Assembly (NCBI GenBank): GCA_034670405.1
Contig: JAXDDX010000181.1
Location: forward strand, 1 to 64,000
Direction of reading: 5' to 3'
DNA from: Hoplostethus atlanticus
Lineage: Eukaryota; Chordata; Actinopteri; Trachichthyiformes; Trachichthyidae
DNA length: 64,000 nt
Part shown: positions 32,848 through 43,261 of the stretch, piece by piece
How positions within the stretch are numbered: position 1 is the first letter of the stretch
Layout of the letters: every line of letters starts with the position of its first letter
Position numbers and translations under genes: made by a program
Notes under the pieces: generated by a model
What the model was told of the DNA's origin: nothing
Database searches by the model: none
The model's input: only the letters and a program-made list of their open reading frames with translations

Positions 32848-33415
32848 TCATGTCAGTGCACTTGTTTACATCAGGACCACGAATCTTGCGTAGCATATCC
32901 TCATCTTTAAGTTGGTTTGCTTTTTTCCAGATAGAATTCTGTCTATCATAAGTGGCAATCAAAAGGAGGGATCTATCCCCCTTGGTACTGCGAGCTCTTC
33001 CACAAATGAAGCATTCTTCTTTGTATTTGATGGACTGGGGGATTGAAAACCGTGTTTTTGGAGCACTGCTGTCTGGCTCAGTGGAGGGTCCTGCTTCAGA
33101 TGGAGTGCCTTGCTTTGCAAATTTATTTTTTCTCTGATCAACAGTTTTGCGATTTGTGTACTTGGCGCGACACTTTGTGTGCCACACGGGATTCCTTTCC
33201 AGAAAGACACATTGAGGTTCCAGCTCATTTTCAAGTCTGAATGAGACATCGTCCTTTCTGTTGGCTACAGCATATAGGAGCCCAGGATAGCCTTGATCTG
33301 TCAGTTTCTGTAGAGGACCAGCATTACTGTCTGTCTTCTGACATATTAGGCAAACATTGTAGTTGGTATCAAGCCGCTTTCTCTTCAGCTGCTTAGTTGA
33401 GAACTCAGGCTCCAT
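32762..33415 (-). pseudogene. Transposon protein remnant, N-terminal Cys-rich region
   Basis: Starts at an ATG (MEPEFSTKQLKRKRLDTNYN) just after a good acceptor (ctgctgcag), so the gene probably had a 5' intron. Two CxxC pairs (CLIC near residue 20 and CFIC near residue 135) with downstream W-H-x-x-C look like zinc fingers. The frame ends near 32765 and the similarity continues in the next frame (YHRDCMNVYLTRRV) from about 32840, so one frameshift separates them. I know similar proteins as unnamed repeat-encoded proteins of fish; function unknown, DNA binding inferred. Confidence 0.6.
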
Positions 33416-34249
33416 GGTTAAGGCTGCAGGTCCTGCAGCAGAAAATGAAAGAAAAAAAATCACTTTTCGGTCAAAAAATAAAGGGTGCATAAGGGGGTGT
33501 CTAGCTGGGGGTCTGGCGGTCATCCCCAAAGGAAATAACACTTATTTTCATGCATTCTGGTGAAAGAATAGCAGTTAAGCATGTGTTCTGTGTACAGTTG
33601 AATGTTAGCCTTAGACACACGTGTGCCTACCTAGCTAGCATACAGGTGATGTAGTGGGGGGAAGATATTACTTCCACAAAATAATTACATATTTTTGAAT
33701 ATAATTGCACCCTACTGATTTATTTTAAATGGTTAAGCATATCTAAAAACGTTAAGTACAAACCTTGTTTCAGAATAGGCTACAAACTGCATTAATTTGT
33801 GACTTTCAGAACCACAGACGAGCGTCTCACTCTCTCTGTGGTGCTGAAAACTACAGGGGGAGAGGGGTCGTGGGTCAGGGGGGTGGCCCTGAGGCAGCTG
33901 AGGTGTGCTCCCTCAGTTATAAAACTAGCAATTCAACACTGTAGCTAGCAAACAGGTCAACAAAGCTAGCTAGCATACAGATCTACCAAGCTAGCTAGGT
34001 AATGCAGCATAGTTGCCATGTTCTTTCATAGAATTCAAGCTACTATTAAAGTCAAGAAAACAATTACACAATAAGGAGAAAAGGAGGTGCTTTACCTGGT
34101 CTGTGCAATATCCATCCAAAATATCCACTGTGACCACGTCTTGAAAAGCAGTCCAGAGAACCCTCTCGCTCTCTTTCTTTTGATCTTCTTTTGATCTCTG
34201 TGTTTTGATCTCTGATTTTGGTTTGATATTAATAATTTTTACTGTTGAA

Positions 34250-34708
34250 TGACAATAATGTTTGCTGAAAAGAATGACACATTGGCTGATGTCATAACTC
34301 AGGGCATAGTTGATTACTATTGAAGTAAAGATGAAAATAATGGAAAAAATGAAAAAAAACAGGTGGATTCTTTGAATAAAAATGGCTATAAATCATTTGG
34401 AAAGGTTTTGTTAGTGTATTTCTTAACATGGTGTTGTCAACACACGTGTTCTGTGTACCTGGGATGCATTTATTGACAGCCTATGCAACCCACGGAGGAC
34501 TTTAAGAAAGAAAACCTCTTTCACATTTTTCGGTCAAAAAATAAAGGCTGCATATACAAAAATGGCCATAATTTTTTTTCGCAAGGTTTCCGGCAGAGCA
34601 GACCTCTCATTCAGTGGACCGTAATGTCCAAATTAATAGAAAAAACACAAACAAAAAGTCAGGTACAACCCATTTTCTTGAGCTTTTGGGCCTGTGGATC
34701 CCTGACTA
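34250..34708 (-). repeat. Right terminal inverted repeat
   Basis: Reverse complement of the left repeat with scattered substitutions and small indels. The inner border, near TTTGCTGAAAAGAATGACAC, is approximate. Confidence 0.85.
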
Positions 34709-34711
34709 TGA

Positions 34712-35731
34712 GGTAAAATGGGAAGTGGGGGAGTAATAATCAAGCACAAAAATATTTCAAATGTGACCGTAATGTTAACATCATATGAAACATTGCTAAA
34801 CATGTTCGGTAACTTTGTTGTTCGCTAGTTAGTCGTAGCTCGCATACGACGTGATTAGCCTCGTTACGAGACTTAAGGCTACGGTGTGATAAACTGATAA
34901 CGTAGCAAATAATTCCTATTATTGCAGGTAGAGATACTAGTCATCATGATGTCCGATGACGACGAGGATACTGACAGAGCAGCAGACCTAACGTTACTAA
35001 AAAGAAGCGAGTGCATGCGCCCCAGAAGTTCCTCGCTAAATATCAGGAGCAATGGCCGTGTCTCCGCCCCTCAGAAATGCCTCACCATGCATTTTGACAT
35101 GTTGACATCAGCCACCAAGGAGCTTCAGGTAATAATTTAGCTAAAACCTACATACATTCCTAGATAGTTTGTCAATTGAATACCATTTTTTCATTATATG
35201 ATATGTGTGCTTATATAAGCTGATAATCATAAGTGAATTGCATTCAATTATTTAATTATTAAATAAAAATGGAAAGCATGCCCAGAAACTTGGTTTTATT
35301 CATAATTGACAATGTTTTACATCGCAACACAAGTTTCTGTAAATACTTGACAATGAAGACAATGAAATGACAATGAAAACAATTATACAAGAGACAATTC
35401 TGAGAAGATAATACTTTTTTTTTTTCCTCTGGGTGTTTTCCCCCCCCCCCCCCCCAATGTACAAAATAAAAATATCTGTCTTTTCATTAAAGGAATTCTT
35501 CTCAAGAATATATGATTGTATTGTTTTCTTCATAGCCGATTTATATGTTGAATAACTTGATGATATAGCGGTGAGTGGGGAAATGACCGTGTGCAAAGCG
35601 AAGTGGTGCGAAAGCACGTGAGCGTTACACTATTGTGGTACTCAAAATATTTTCCCAAGGTTGGCAGGTCTGTTTTTTGTAAGTGGGAGTAAGAGACTGA
35701 GTTCGTCTGCTGTGTGGATATGGATGTCAGT
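34712..35731. other. Intergenic stretch with one possible exon
   Basis: Apart from the candidate exon at 34928-35128 no coding is seen. There is a T-run followed by a C-run at about 35408-35454. Confidence 0.4.
34928..35128 (+). other. Candidate orphan exon, 201 nt, phase 0-0
   Basis: Preceded by an acceptor (ttattgcag) and followed by a donor (CAG/gtaata). The enclosed 67 codons are open and include MMSDDDEDTDRAADLTLLKR and end TSATKELQ. No family recognised and no partner exon found. It lies 220 bp from the long-TIR transposon, so it may belong to another element. Low confidence. Confidence 0.25.
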
Positions 35732-35949
35732 CTAATGATGATGTACTTTCTCCAAGGAGGTTTTATTACTTCTTCTTTTTTTTGTGTGCATGCCAATTTT
35801 GACATCAACACTTAATCTTGTTTGTCCACTCGCGGCACCCACTGCAAGCCTCCTGGAAGGGGATTCTGCTCTGTGAGGCCCTTGACAAAATCCGATTTCC
35901 AATTTTTTTTTTCCTGGCATAACCGAGTGGACTTCATGCAGTGGTGAGT

Positions 35950-36800
35950 ACGTCCTCTGTTGTTGTGTCCTCCTAAAGTCCACAATCAGCTCCTTAGTTT
36001 TGGTGACATTCAAGAGGAGGCTGTTGTCCTGGCACCAGAGTGACAGATCAGCAACTTCCTCTAGGTAGGCCTTCTCGTCATTGTCGGAGATCAGGCCCAC
36101 CACCACTGTGTCATCCGCAAACTTGATGATGGAGTTGGAGCTGAACCTGGCCACACAGTCATGTGTGGCCAGGGAGTACAGTAGGGGGCTGAGGACGCAA
36201 CCCTGGGGGGATCCTGTGTTCAGGGTGAGGGGGTTGGAGGTGTGTCTGCCCACCCTGACCACCTGGGGCCTGGCGGTCAGGAAGTCCAGGATCCAGGCAC
36301 ACAGGGGGGTGTTCAGTCCCAGCTCAATCAGCTCGCCAGCCAGTCTGGTGGGGACTATGGTGTTGAAAGCTGAATTATAATCAATGAACAGCAGTCTCAC
36401 ATAGCCCCCCTTCCGGCTGTCAAGATGGGAGAGTGTGGTGTGCAGTACCTGGGAGACAGCATCATCCGTGGATCTGTTTGGACGATAAGCAAACTGCAGC
36501 GGGTCCATGGTACGAGGGAGGAAGGCGCAGATGTAGTCCTTTATCAGCCTCTCGAAGCATTTCATGACCACCGAGGTGAGGGCCACCGGTCGGTAGTCAT
36601 TCAAGCATGCTGGAGAAGCATTCTTAGGCACAGGGACAATAGTGGATCTCTTGAAGCAGGCAGGGACCACAGACTCAGCCAGGGAGATGTTGAATATTGT
36701 GGTGAACACTGGAGCTAGCTGATTAGCACAGGTCCTGCCACCATCCAGCGTCGCAGCGCCCCAGGATTCTCTGTCAGGCCGACTGCTCCACCAGATCCTT
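35950..36800 (-). mobile_element. L2-clade LINE, reverse transcriptase fragment
   Basis: Minus-strand frame from 36709 gives a long intact stretch of non-LTR reverse transcriptase: [87 protein letters not shown] and the catalytic FADDTVVVG, then [14 protein letters not shown]. Similarity fades near 35975 and the 5' part (endonuclease) is missing. Traces of upstream ORF are seen to about 36800. Truncated at both ends and immobile. L2/Maui type is the best guess from the [14 protein letters not shown] form. Confidence 0.9.
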
Positions 36801-37090
36801 TGATGAGTGCATTGTTCTGTTCATGGCAGTGGCAATTGCCATGGCCGAGAACTTGTTGCTTGTTTTATGCACACACAAAAAATGCAAACAAACTAGCATG
36901 CTAGCTTCCGATTAGAATGTTCGCTAACGTGCTAGCTTTCCACATAATTACTGTAATTCTGTCTTCTACATTCTTGCTAATGTAGCTGTCAGTCAGAATA
37001 GAAGCACTTACTTGATTTCTCAAATGAAGTCCAATGAATGACAGTCATGTAATTCCATATAACATACAGCAGAAGTTGTCATATACATAT
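36801..37090. other. No gene seen
   Basis: AT-rich unique sequence ending in the left target duplication (atacatat) of the hAT element. Confidence 0.5.
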
Positions 37091-38369
37091 CAGTGGCGGC
37101 TGGCCAATAGAGGGCGCTAGGGCGCCGCCCCACCACTCCCCACATCCTAGACTTCATTGAATAAGACTTTAAAAATTACTTTCTTTTTTTTTTTTTTTTT
37201 TAAATGAGCGACGTAAATATTATATAGTTAGTGAGTAGAATGTATAATCTGCAATAAAATGTAGATTAAAATTGTTCTACGTTGTCTAAAGTTACTGCTA
37301 GGTCACGTATTTCCGGCCTGGGGCGCAAAAATCTTTGCCCATTGACTCTCGTTATAAGTTATACATGCGCAGTTCGCTCCTCTCAATACAAGAGATAGGA
37401 GCTTGGTGGGGCGCACCAACGAACTGCGCATGTACAAACAGCATTTATCTGAATGCTGCTGATTTACACACCACCAACCACTGGTTGGCAGCAGAGAGCG
37501 AGTGACTCGTGGTACAACTGACATAAAATGCACTAGAATGAGATTATACTCGGTCGTTTTCAAGGAGCTGGTTTAGTAGGAAGGCTTGGCTAACTGTATG
37601 TAGTGACACCAATGCTTTATTTTGCTTTCCCTGCACCTTTTTTCAAACGACAGGTCTCAGACCCAGCATGGATTCAGACAGGTTTGAATGATTTAAACCA
37701 CATATCAGAAAAAGCAAAAGCAAATGTTTGGGAAAGTAAACATAGCTGCTCAGCTTGATGAAGGCTACAGGATAGGGATCTGTAAGCATAATGAAGAGGT
37801 TGACAAAAACAGGCACATCCTGTCTAAAATAATAAACTGTGTCAAGTTCTGTGGTGCCATAGAGTCATTGAGAAATGTGCATCTCTCAAGGAGAGAAGGG
37901 CAAAATTTATGTACAAAAAGTTTAAGCCACAAGGCAAAGTCATATATCTTTGAGCCAGTTCACTCAGCGTTTTGATGGCACTGGGTATTTCAAATGTAAT
38001 ACCATATTAATTTATTTTTTTCTTAAATGTTATTTTCTATTAGGTCTTACTGTGTTCATAATTTTCTGTCATTGTCTCAGGGTTCTGTGTTGTCAGATTT
38101 CTGTTGCACTTATCGAGGCACTTTTCGGTTACTTTAGTCTTTCACCATTACATATTGTAGTATAAAAGATAATTATTATAAAGAATTTGCACTAATTGAA
38201 GTACCTTAACTTACCTTAAGCACGTTTCATTACAACAAATGTTCATTCAGCTCAGCAAATACAAATAAAGGCCTTTTCATTTATTTAAATACACTGATGA
38301 TACCTTAGTACATGTTTGTTTGCTTTTTGGTATAGCCCCCCCTGGAGAAAAATGCACCAGCCGCCACTG
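37091..38369 (+). mobile_element. hAT transposon (Tip100-like), internally deleted, with 8-bp target duplication
   Basis: Ends read CAGTGGCGGCTGG (37091) and CCAGCCGCCACTG (38369), perfect 13-bp inverted repeats. They are flanked by identical 8-bp ATACATAT at 37083-37090 and 38370-38377, the hAT signature. Length 1279 bp against several kb for intact relatives. A transposase N-terminal remnant is at 37724-37975. The matching duplications point to a fairly recent insertion. Confidence 0.93.
37724..37975 (+). pseudogene. hAT transposase remnant (DUF4371-like start)
   Basis: Translation includes QLDEGYRIGICKHNEEVDKN followed by RHILSKIINCVKFCGAIESL, matching the HNE(E/V)V-x-KNR pattern of ZMYM/Tip100-type hAT transposases. 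The catalytic core and dimerisation region are absent, so the copy is non-autonomous. Confidence 0.7.
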
Positions 38370-38377
38370 ATACATAT

Positions 38378-39955
38378 ACTTGGTAGGGTCCGGAGCCCCC
38401 CTGGACAAATTGGTGCTCTAAGCAGAATTTTGTTACGGGCCATGGCTGAGGCAGCTGGCAGCAAATAAGCATCTTTATTAGAACAAAAATGCTATTTTGG
38501 CAAAGATATACATGATTATAATGCAGAGTGATGGGGCAAAAACTGGAAAAAAATGCAATGCCGAGGTCAATGACCTCTCAAGGTCACCAGAGGTCAGATA
38601 CAAATTGCCTCCACGTCTGAAATAAAACCTTGGGGTATGTAGATTATATGCTGAAACTTTCATGCTTTAGTCATAAAATGCACAATTGGTTTGCCTATCT
38701 GCCCCACTAGTTGTAAACTGTTGTAAATGGAGATTGTAGGTAGTGTGGAGGAGAAGGAGGGATCAGACCAACCGGACCACGGCTTTGTGGGTGAAAGATG
38801 TATTAAAAAATGTTACGGAAATCAAATCAAATGGATCAAAAAACACAAGCAGCCTCACCAGGTTGCTTGTACTGGGGTCTTCTGCTCTTTCCCAAAAAAT
38901 ACACAGCTTTACGCAACTACAGCTTTGACCCAGGTGTTTTCAACTTCTCCTCATTCGGAGTTAAAATGTAACTGTCCTCTGGGAATTCAACACAACTTCA
39001 AGGGGCAGTCCACTCCTTTCTCCTAAGGGGCAGGCATAAAACTGTGTCACACATCATGTGTGGATGTGTATTTCAAGGTGGTACAAACATGGTTACTCAC
39101 CCTAATGTGTAGCTTTGCAGATTACCAGACATTTGAACAGCAACAACATGAAATATGGTTTATAAAACACTCATAGGTTACATGGCCTGTGCATTCCATC
39201 GTGGGGGTAGGGGGCTGGGGGGGTGTAAGTAATGTCACATCTCACTGCCATGCATCGAACTTCGACTAGAACGAGTTTCAGCATGTTGTAGAGTATAATG
39301 TATGTACTTGACACACAGTAAGTAGAGAGACTTTATGCAGTGGGTGGGGATGGGGGATGGAGTGGGAGGTGGGAGTTCTCCCCCTCGGAACAATGTACTG
39401 ACAGAAGAGGACTGGCTTTGAATACTCCCAATCTTTGTCCTCGCTCTTTCTCTTTTGTGTTTGCGTGACCAGCTCATACTGTAAACACGTAGGAGCAGAA
39501 ACCTGATAAACGGGGTATATAAGACTGGGCCAGCATCCTTTTTTGGCGAGTAGCCATTGTTGCTGAAAGTCCATACTCTCCACAACACCACTCTTGGCAG
39601 TACAAGCCTACTGCTCTCAACTTTATACACACCTGGTTGACTCATGCTCTGTACACAGGCCTTATGTAATGGCTTGAACTATGGCTCTGATGAGGACAAA
39701 TTCCAGTGGCATGTTTTTATGTAATATGTTCCTCGGTTCAGTTTAATGCATTGATTAAGGTGTCCAAGACCAAAATCTCAGCGTAAAAATAACCATTCAT
39801 AGAGTTAACATAATGAGCCAATAAAAGACAACCAGGGTTGTTTCAGTCACATGTGATGTCCTCATGCCAATCACAGTATGGCTTTTCTGTAATTCATTGG
39901 CTGGGTCTTTTTCTACTACAGTTGATGCAACTTGAATTTTCTCTTTAGCCTAGTG
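38378..39955. other. No gene recognised
   Basis: Intergenic. Only a G-rich run at 39201-39225 (GGGGG-TA-GGGGG-CT-GGGGGGG), which could form a G-quadruplex on the plus strand, stands out. Confidence 0.4.
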
Positions 39956-39959
39956 CTGA

Positions 39960-40249
39960 CATTCCAGATAGATGCAGAAATGCTTTGTCAAGATCAGTGG
40001 AAGAACTTGACTGTCCTGCACAGAGATCTGAACCCCATTGAACACCTTTGGGATGAATTGGAACGCAGACTGCAAGCCAGGCCCAATCGCCCAACATCCG
40101 TGCCTTTGTGGCTGAATGGAAGCAAATCCCCGCAGCAATGGTCCAACATTTGGAAACACTCTCCCAGAAGACTCCATATTAATGGCCATGATTTTGAAAT
40201 GAGATATTCGACAAGCAGGTGTCCACATACTTTTGGCCATGTAGTGTAT
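39960..40249 (+). mobile_element. Tc1/mariner transposon, 3' fragment
   Basis: Translation gives DLNPIEHLWDELERRLQARP, the C-terminal motif of Tc1-type transposases that contains the catalytic Glu. The element ends with GGTGTCCACATACTTTTGGC and ...CATGTAGTGTA, the typical Tc1 terminal repeat in fish. The 5' two-thirds are missing, and the frame past ARPNRPTSV departs from the family. Confidence 0.85.
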
Positions 40250-40936
40250 ATTGATGAACGCATATTTCATTTCATGAAGCAATTTTATTCCAAAGCATAA
40301 CAGCAAATACAATGTACAAAGAGACACCAGTATGACTACTGTATGTAAGATATCAAGAAAGATTATATATAATCTAATAATCTTTATATAGTCTGTTACA
40401 ATACATATACGTAAAAACCACACCCACTGCAGTATGGAGCCAATTGTCCTCATGGCAGCTGTACAGCAATCAATAGAATCTAAAAAGTAATAAATCAGTG
40501 GTAGATCCTGCAGAACTCAATTTAAGGCAACAATTGAAGTTGTGTGTGGGACTTGCCCAGACAAACAGTGTGGGTCAGAGGAATAAGATGTGCGTCAAAG
40601 CACATTCAATGCATCCCACCATGTGAGCAGTTGAAAGACTATCAGCTATTTAATATTAGGCTATTACCCTTTAAACATAGCAGTATTCAACATATTATAC
40701 CTTAGGCTGTTAAAATTTGAATTATTTTGACTAGTCCAATGTGCAGGGCACTTGAGTCGACTCGAGTGACTACTGGTGAGACAGCAAGCGCACCTGTAGC
40801 TCAGGCAGCATTGTTTATTTTTAACATATATGATTTTTCAATATTATTTGAGGTAGCGCAGACAGCAAAGATCAGTGAGCTGATTTGATAATAAAGCAGG
40901 GTGCACTAAGTATTGCTAGGTCAGATCAATACAGAG

Positions 40937-43222
40937 TTAGCTTCTGGGAACCAGCTTCAATTTGATGGGATTCTTAGGGGTGGTGAAGCCATCAGTTGCC
41001 AGCACCAGTGGAATCTAGGAGAACAAAAATAATGTTAGAAATGAATCACCACCACTCAACAGCTCAACAGCCACAAACGGCACAAATGTTTTCTCACATC
41101 CGTTTCCTTGCAGGTTGCAAAGCTGAAGTTCTGAAGGATCTCCACTATAGCCAACTTCATCATCAGGAGAGCGAATCGCATGGCAATACAGTTCCTTGGC
41201 CCTGCTCCAAAGGGTAGGAAGGAATAAGGATCTATATTGTCTTTGTTCTCTTTGCCGAACCTGAAAATAGACGTAGAACATAAACAGATAGCTTTGGTTG
41301 CTGAGCAAAGCTAATAAGTTTGGGTAAGATCTGACCTTAGCCTGCAGTTAGTTCAGTATGGTACCTTTCGGGTTTGAAGGCCTCAGGCTCAGGCCATAGG
41401 GTGGGCTCACGGTGGAGAGTGTAAATTGGGATCATGACGGTAGTTCCTTTAGGGATTGTCACACCGTTCACCTCCACAGAGGCCTTTGCCACTCTCTCTA
41501 GACGATTAGCAACAGGGTACAGCCTCTGAGACTCATTGATCACCATGTCCAGGTACTCCATCTGCATCAGGCCCTCATAGGTTGGCTGACCCTGGGAGTG
41601 GGTAGACAGTACTCTGATTAATGACTAGTACAAACACAGTTGCTAATGATAATAGAATGATAGGAGGAAGAGAGGGCAGGGACAGTAAGATAGTCGAGTC
41701 ACCTTGTCTGGGAAGGCCTCATCGATCTCCTCTTGTAAGGTCTTTTGGATGTCAGGGTTGGTTGCCAGGTTGTAGGATAAAAAGCTTAGTGTACTGCTGC
41801 TGGTCTCATAGCCAGCAAAGATAAATAGCATGGCCTGCGAAAGGATCTCATGATCGGTCAGCCCTGTAACACACCCACAGCACATTGTTGAACCACTACC
41901 AGAACACTGCAAGTGGAAACCGTAACCACAGAGAAAAACATGTGATTTTCATTTCTTTGTCTGTTTTCTTAGTGTACCTTTCTGGGAGTTCTTATCTTCT
42001 TTGGTGTTCTCCGAGATCTGAGAGTCCACCATCAACTGCATGAAGTCCACTCGGTTCTGCCAGGAAAAAAAACAATTGAGTCAGTTCAGAACCTTGTGCT
42101 CCAGGGAAATGTCACTAACATGAAATATCACCTAATGGGTAATAACCAATACCCAATATATTGTGTGAATTACATTGTGTTCATTCTTATTCCGTTCTGC
42201 TTTGATCTTCTTCAGAAAGCTGTAGAAGAATTTCCCCACTTCAGCAGGGAAAAATGACAGGTCCATCTTGTTAAAGATTGGTCCCATGAATGGAAACAGA
42301 ACTGAGTTGGATAAGAACAAGAGATACAAATATAAATTGTTATTTCAGGACTCAGCAGACGGTATGATAGATATTCTAGTCTATTCTAGGTCTGACATAC
42401 CTACAATCACCAGCAGGGGGTTCAAGAAGTTGAATTTGACCATTTTCTTGATGTTTGCTACAAAAGGGTCAGCGGGATAGTTGATGGAATCAATGTCCAC
42501 ACTGAAGGCAGTGCTGGCTACAACATCCATACTGTAAGGTCCAAAGACTCTGGGGAAAAAAGGCAAAAAACAATGTCATCCAATCAGGGTTACTAGCACC
42601 TATTATCATTTAAATAATATCAATGGCAAAAATGTATCCAAGTTGCAAGAAAATTTTGGCTTGGCTCCTTTGTGTTTAGCAATTTATTGATCACTTATGA
42701 AGATACATCTACTAGAAAAAGCAAGGAGATTGTTTTTTTTGTTTAACTGAATAGCAAAAATAAATCAATTGTCAAAATTGTGATTATTGACAGATTTAAA
42801 GACTCAAATCAACATTACTCACTCTTTAACTTCTATGACTTCATCTGCTTCTACTTTCTTGTGAAGACTCTTCACCAGATTGCTTGAATGTTGCATCATT
42901 ATTGTGTACATCTGCCCAAAAGTAAATAAATAAATACATTTAAAAAAAACATTTTTCTCCACATCTTCTCTTCACAGGACTTTCTAGGAAATTAATGAAA
43001 TACTGAAGGTGGGGGACTATGCACTCTCGATGTTTAAAACAATTAACAGTTGGTGTGTGGTGTATGTCTTAACCTCTTTCAGTCGGCCGCTGGTAAATGA
43101 TGGTGAGAGTACACTGCGAATTCTCTTCCACTCTTCATCTTCTACAATTGACACAGCATCATAAAGGGGTCCATTTAGCCCCAAGTCCTAAACCACACAC
43201 ACAGAGAGAGAGAGAGGAGAGA

Positions 43223-43261
<39 letters not shown>

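Larger units (their letters stand above)
30977..34708 (-). mobile_element. Long-TIR DNA transposon, 3.7 kb, internally deleted; superfamily uncertain (Academ-like suggested)
   Basis: Terminal inverted repeats of about 460-480 bp bound the element: 30977-31440 and about 34250-34708, with outermost bases TAGTCAGGGATCC in both. They are flanked by TGA on each side (30974-30976 and 34709-34711); a TA duplication is an equally possible reading because the ends are ambiguous. The minus strand between them codes for an N-terminal Cys-rich region, a middle region and a C-terminal CXC-like Cys cluster, now in three frames. A TIR motif with TTTTCGGTCAAAAAATAAAG recurs inside at 33464-33490. Long TIRs with a 3-bp duplication and Cys-rich protein suggest Academ, but no catalytic domain is visible. 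Confidence 0.75.

Noticed and set aside
30977-34708. Reading the three frames as an intact host zinc-finger gene
   Set aside because: They lie between long terminal inverted repeats, are in different frames, and lack a core; a broken DNA transposon explains all of this.
30977-34708. A Polinton or other capsid-bearing element, because of the long inverted termini
   Set aside because: No polymerase, integrase or capsid-like similarity, and the element is short with termini and flanks unlike that group.
39201-39225. G-quadruplex as a regulatory element
   Set aside because: The G-runs are real, but nothing nearby (promoter, origin, gene) gives it a role; noted only as composition.
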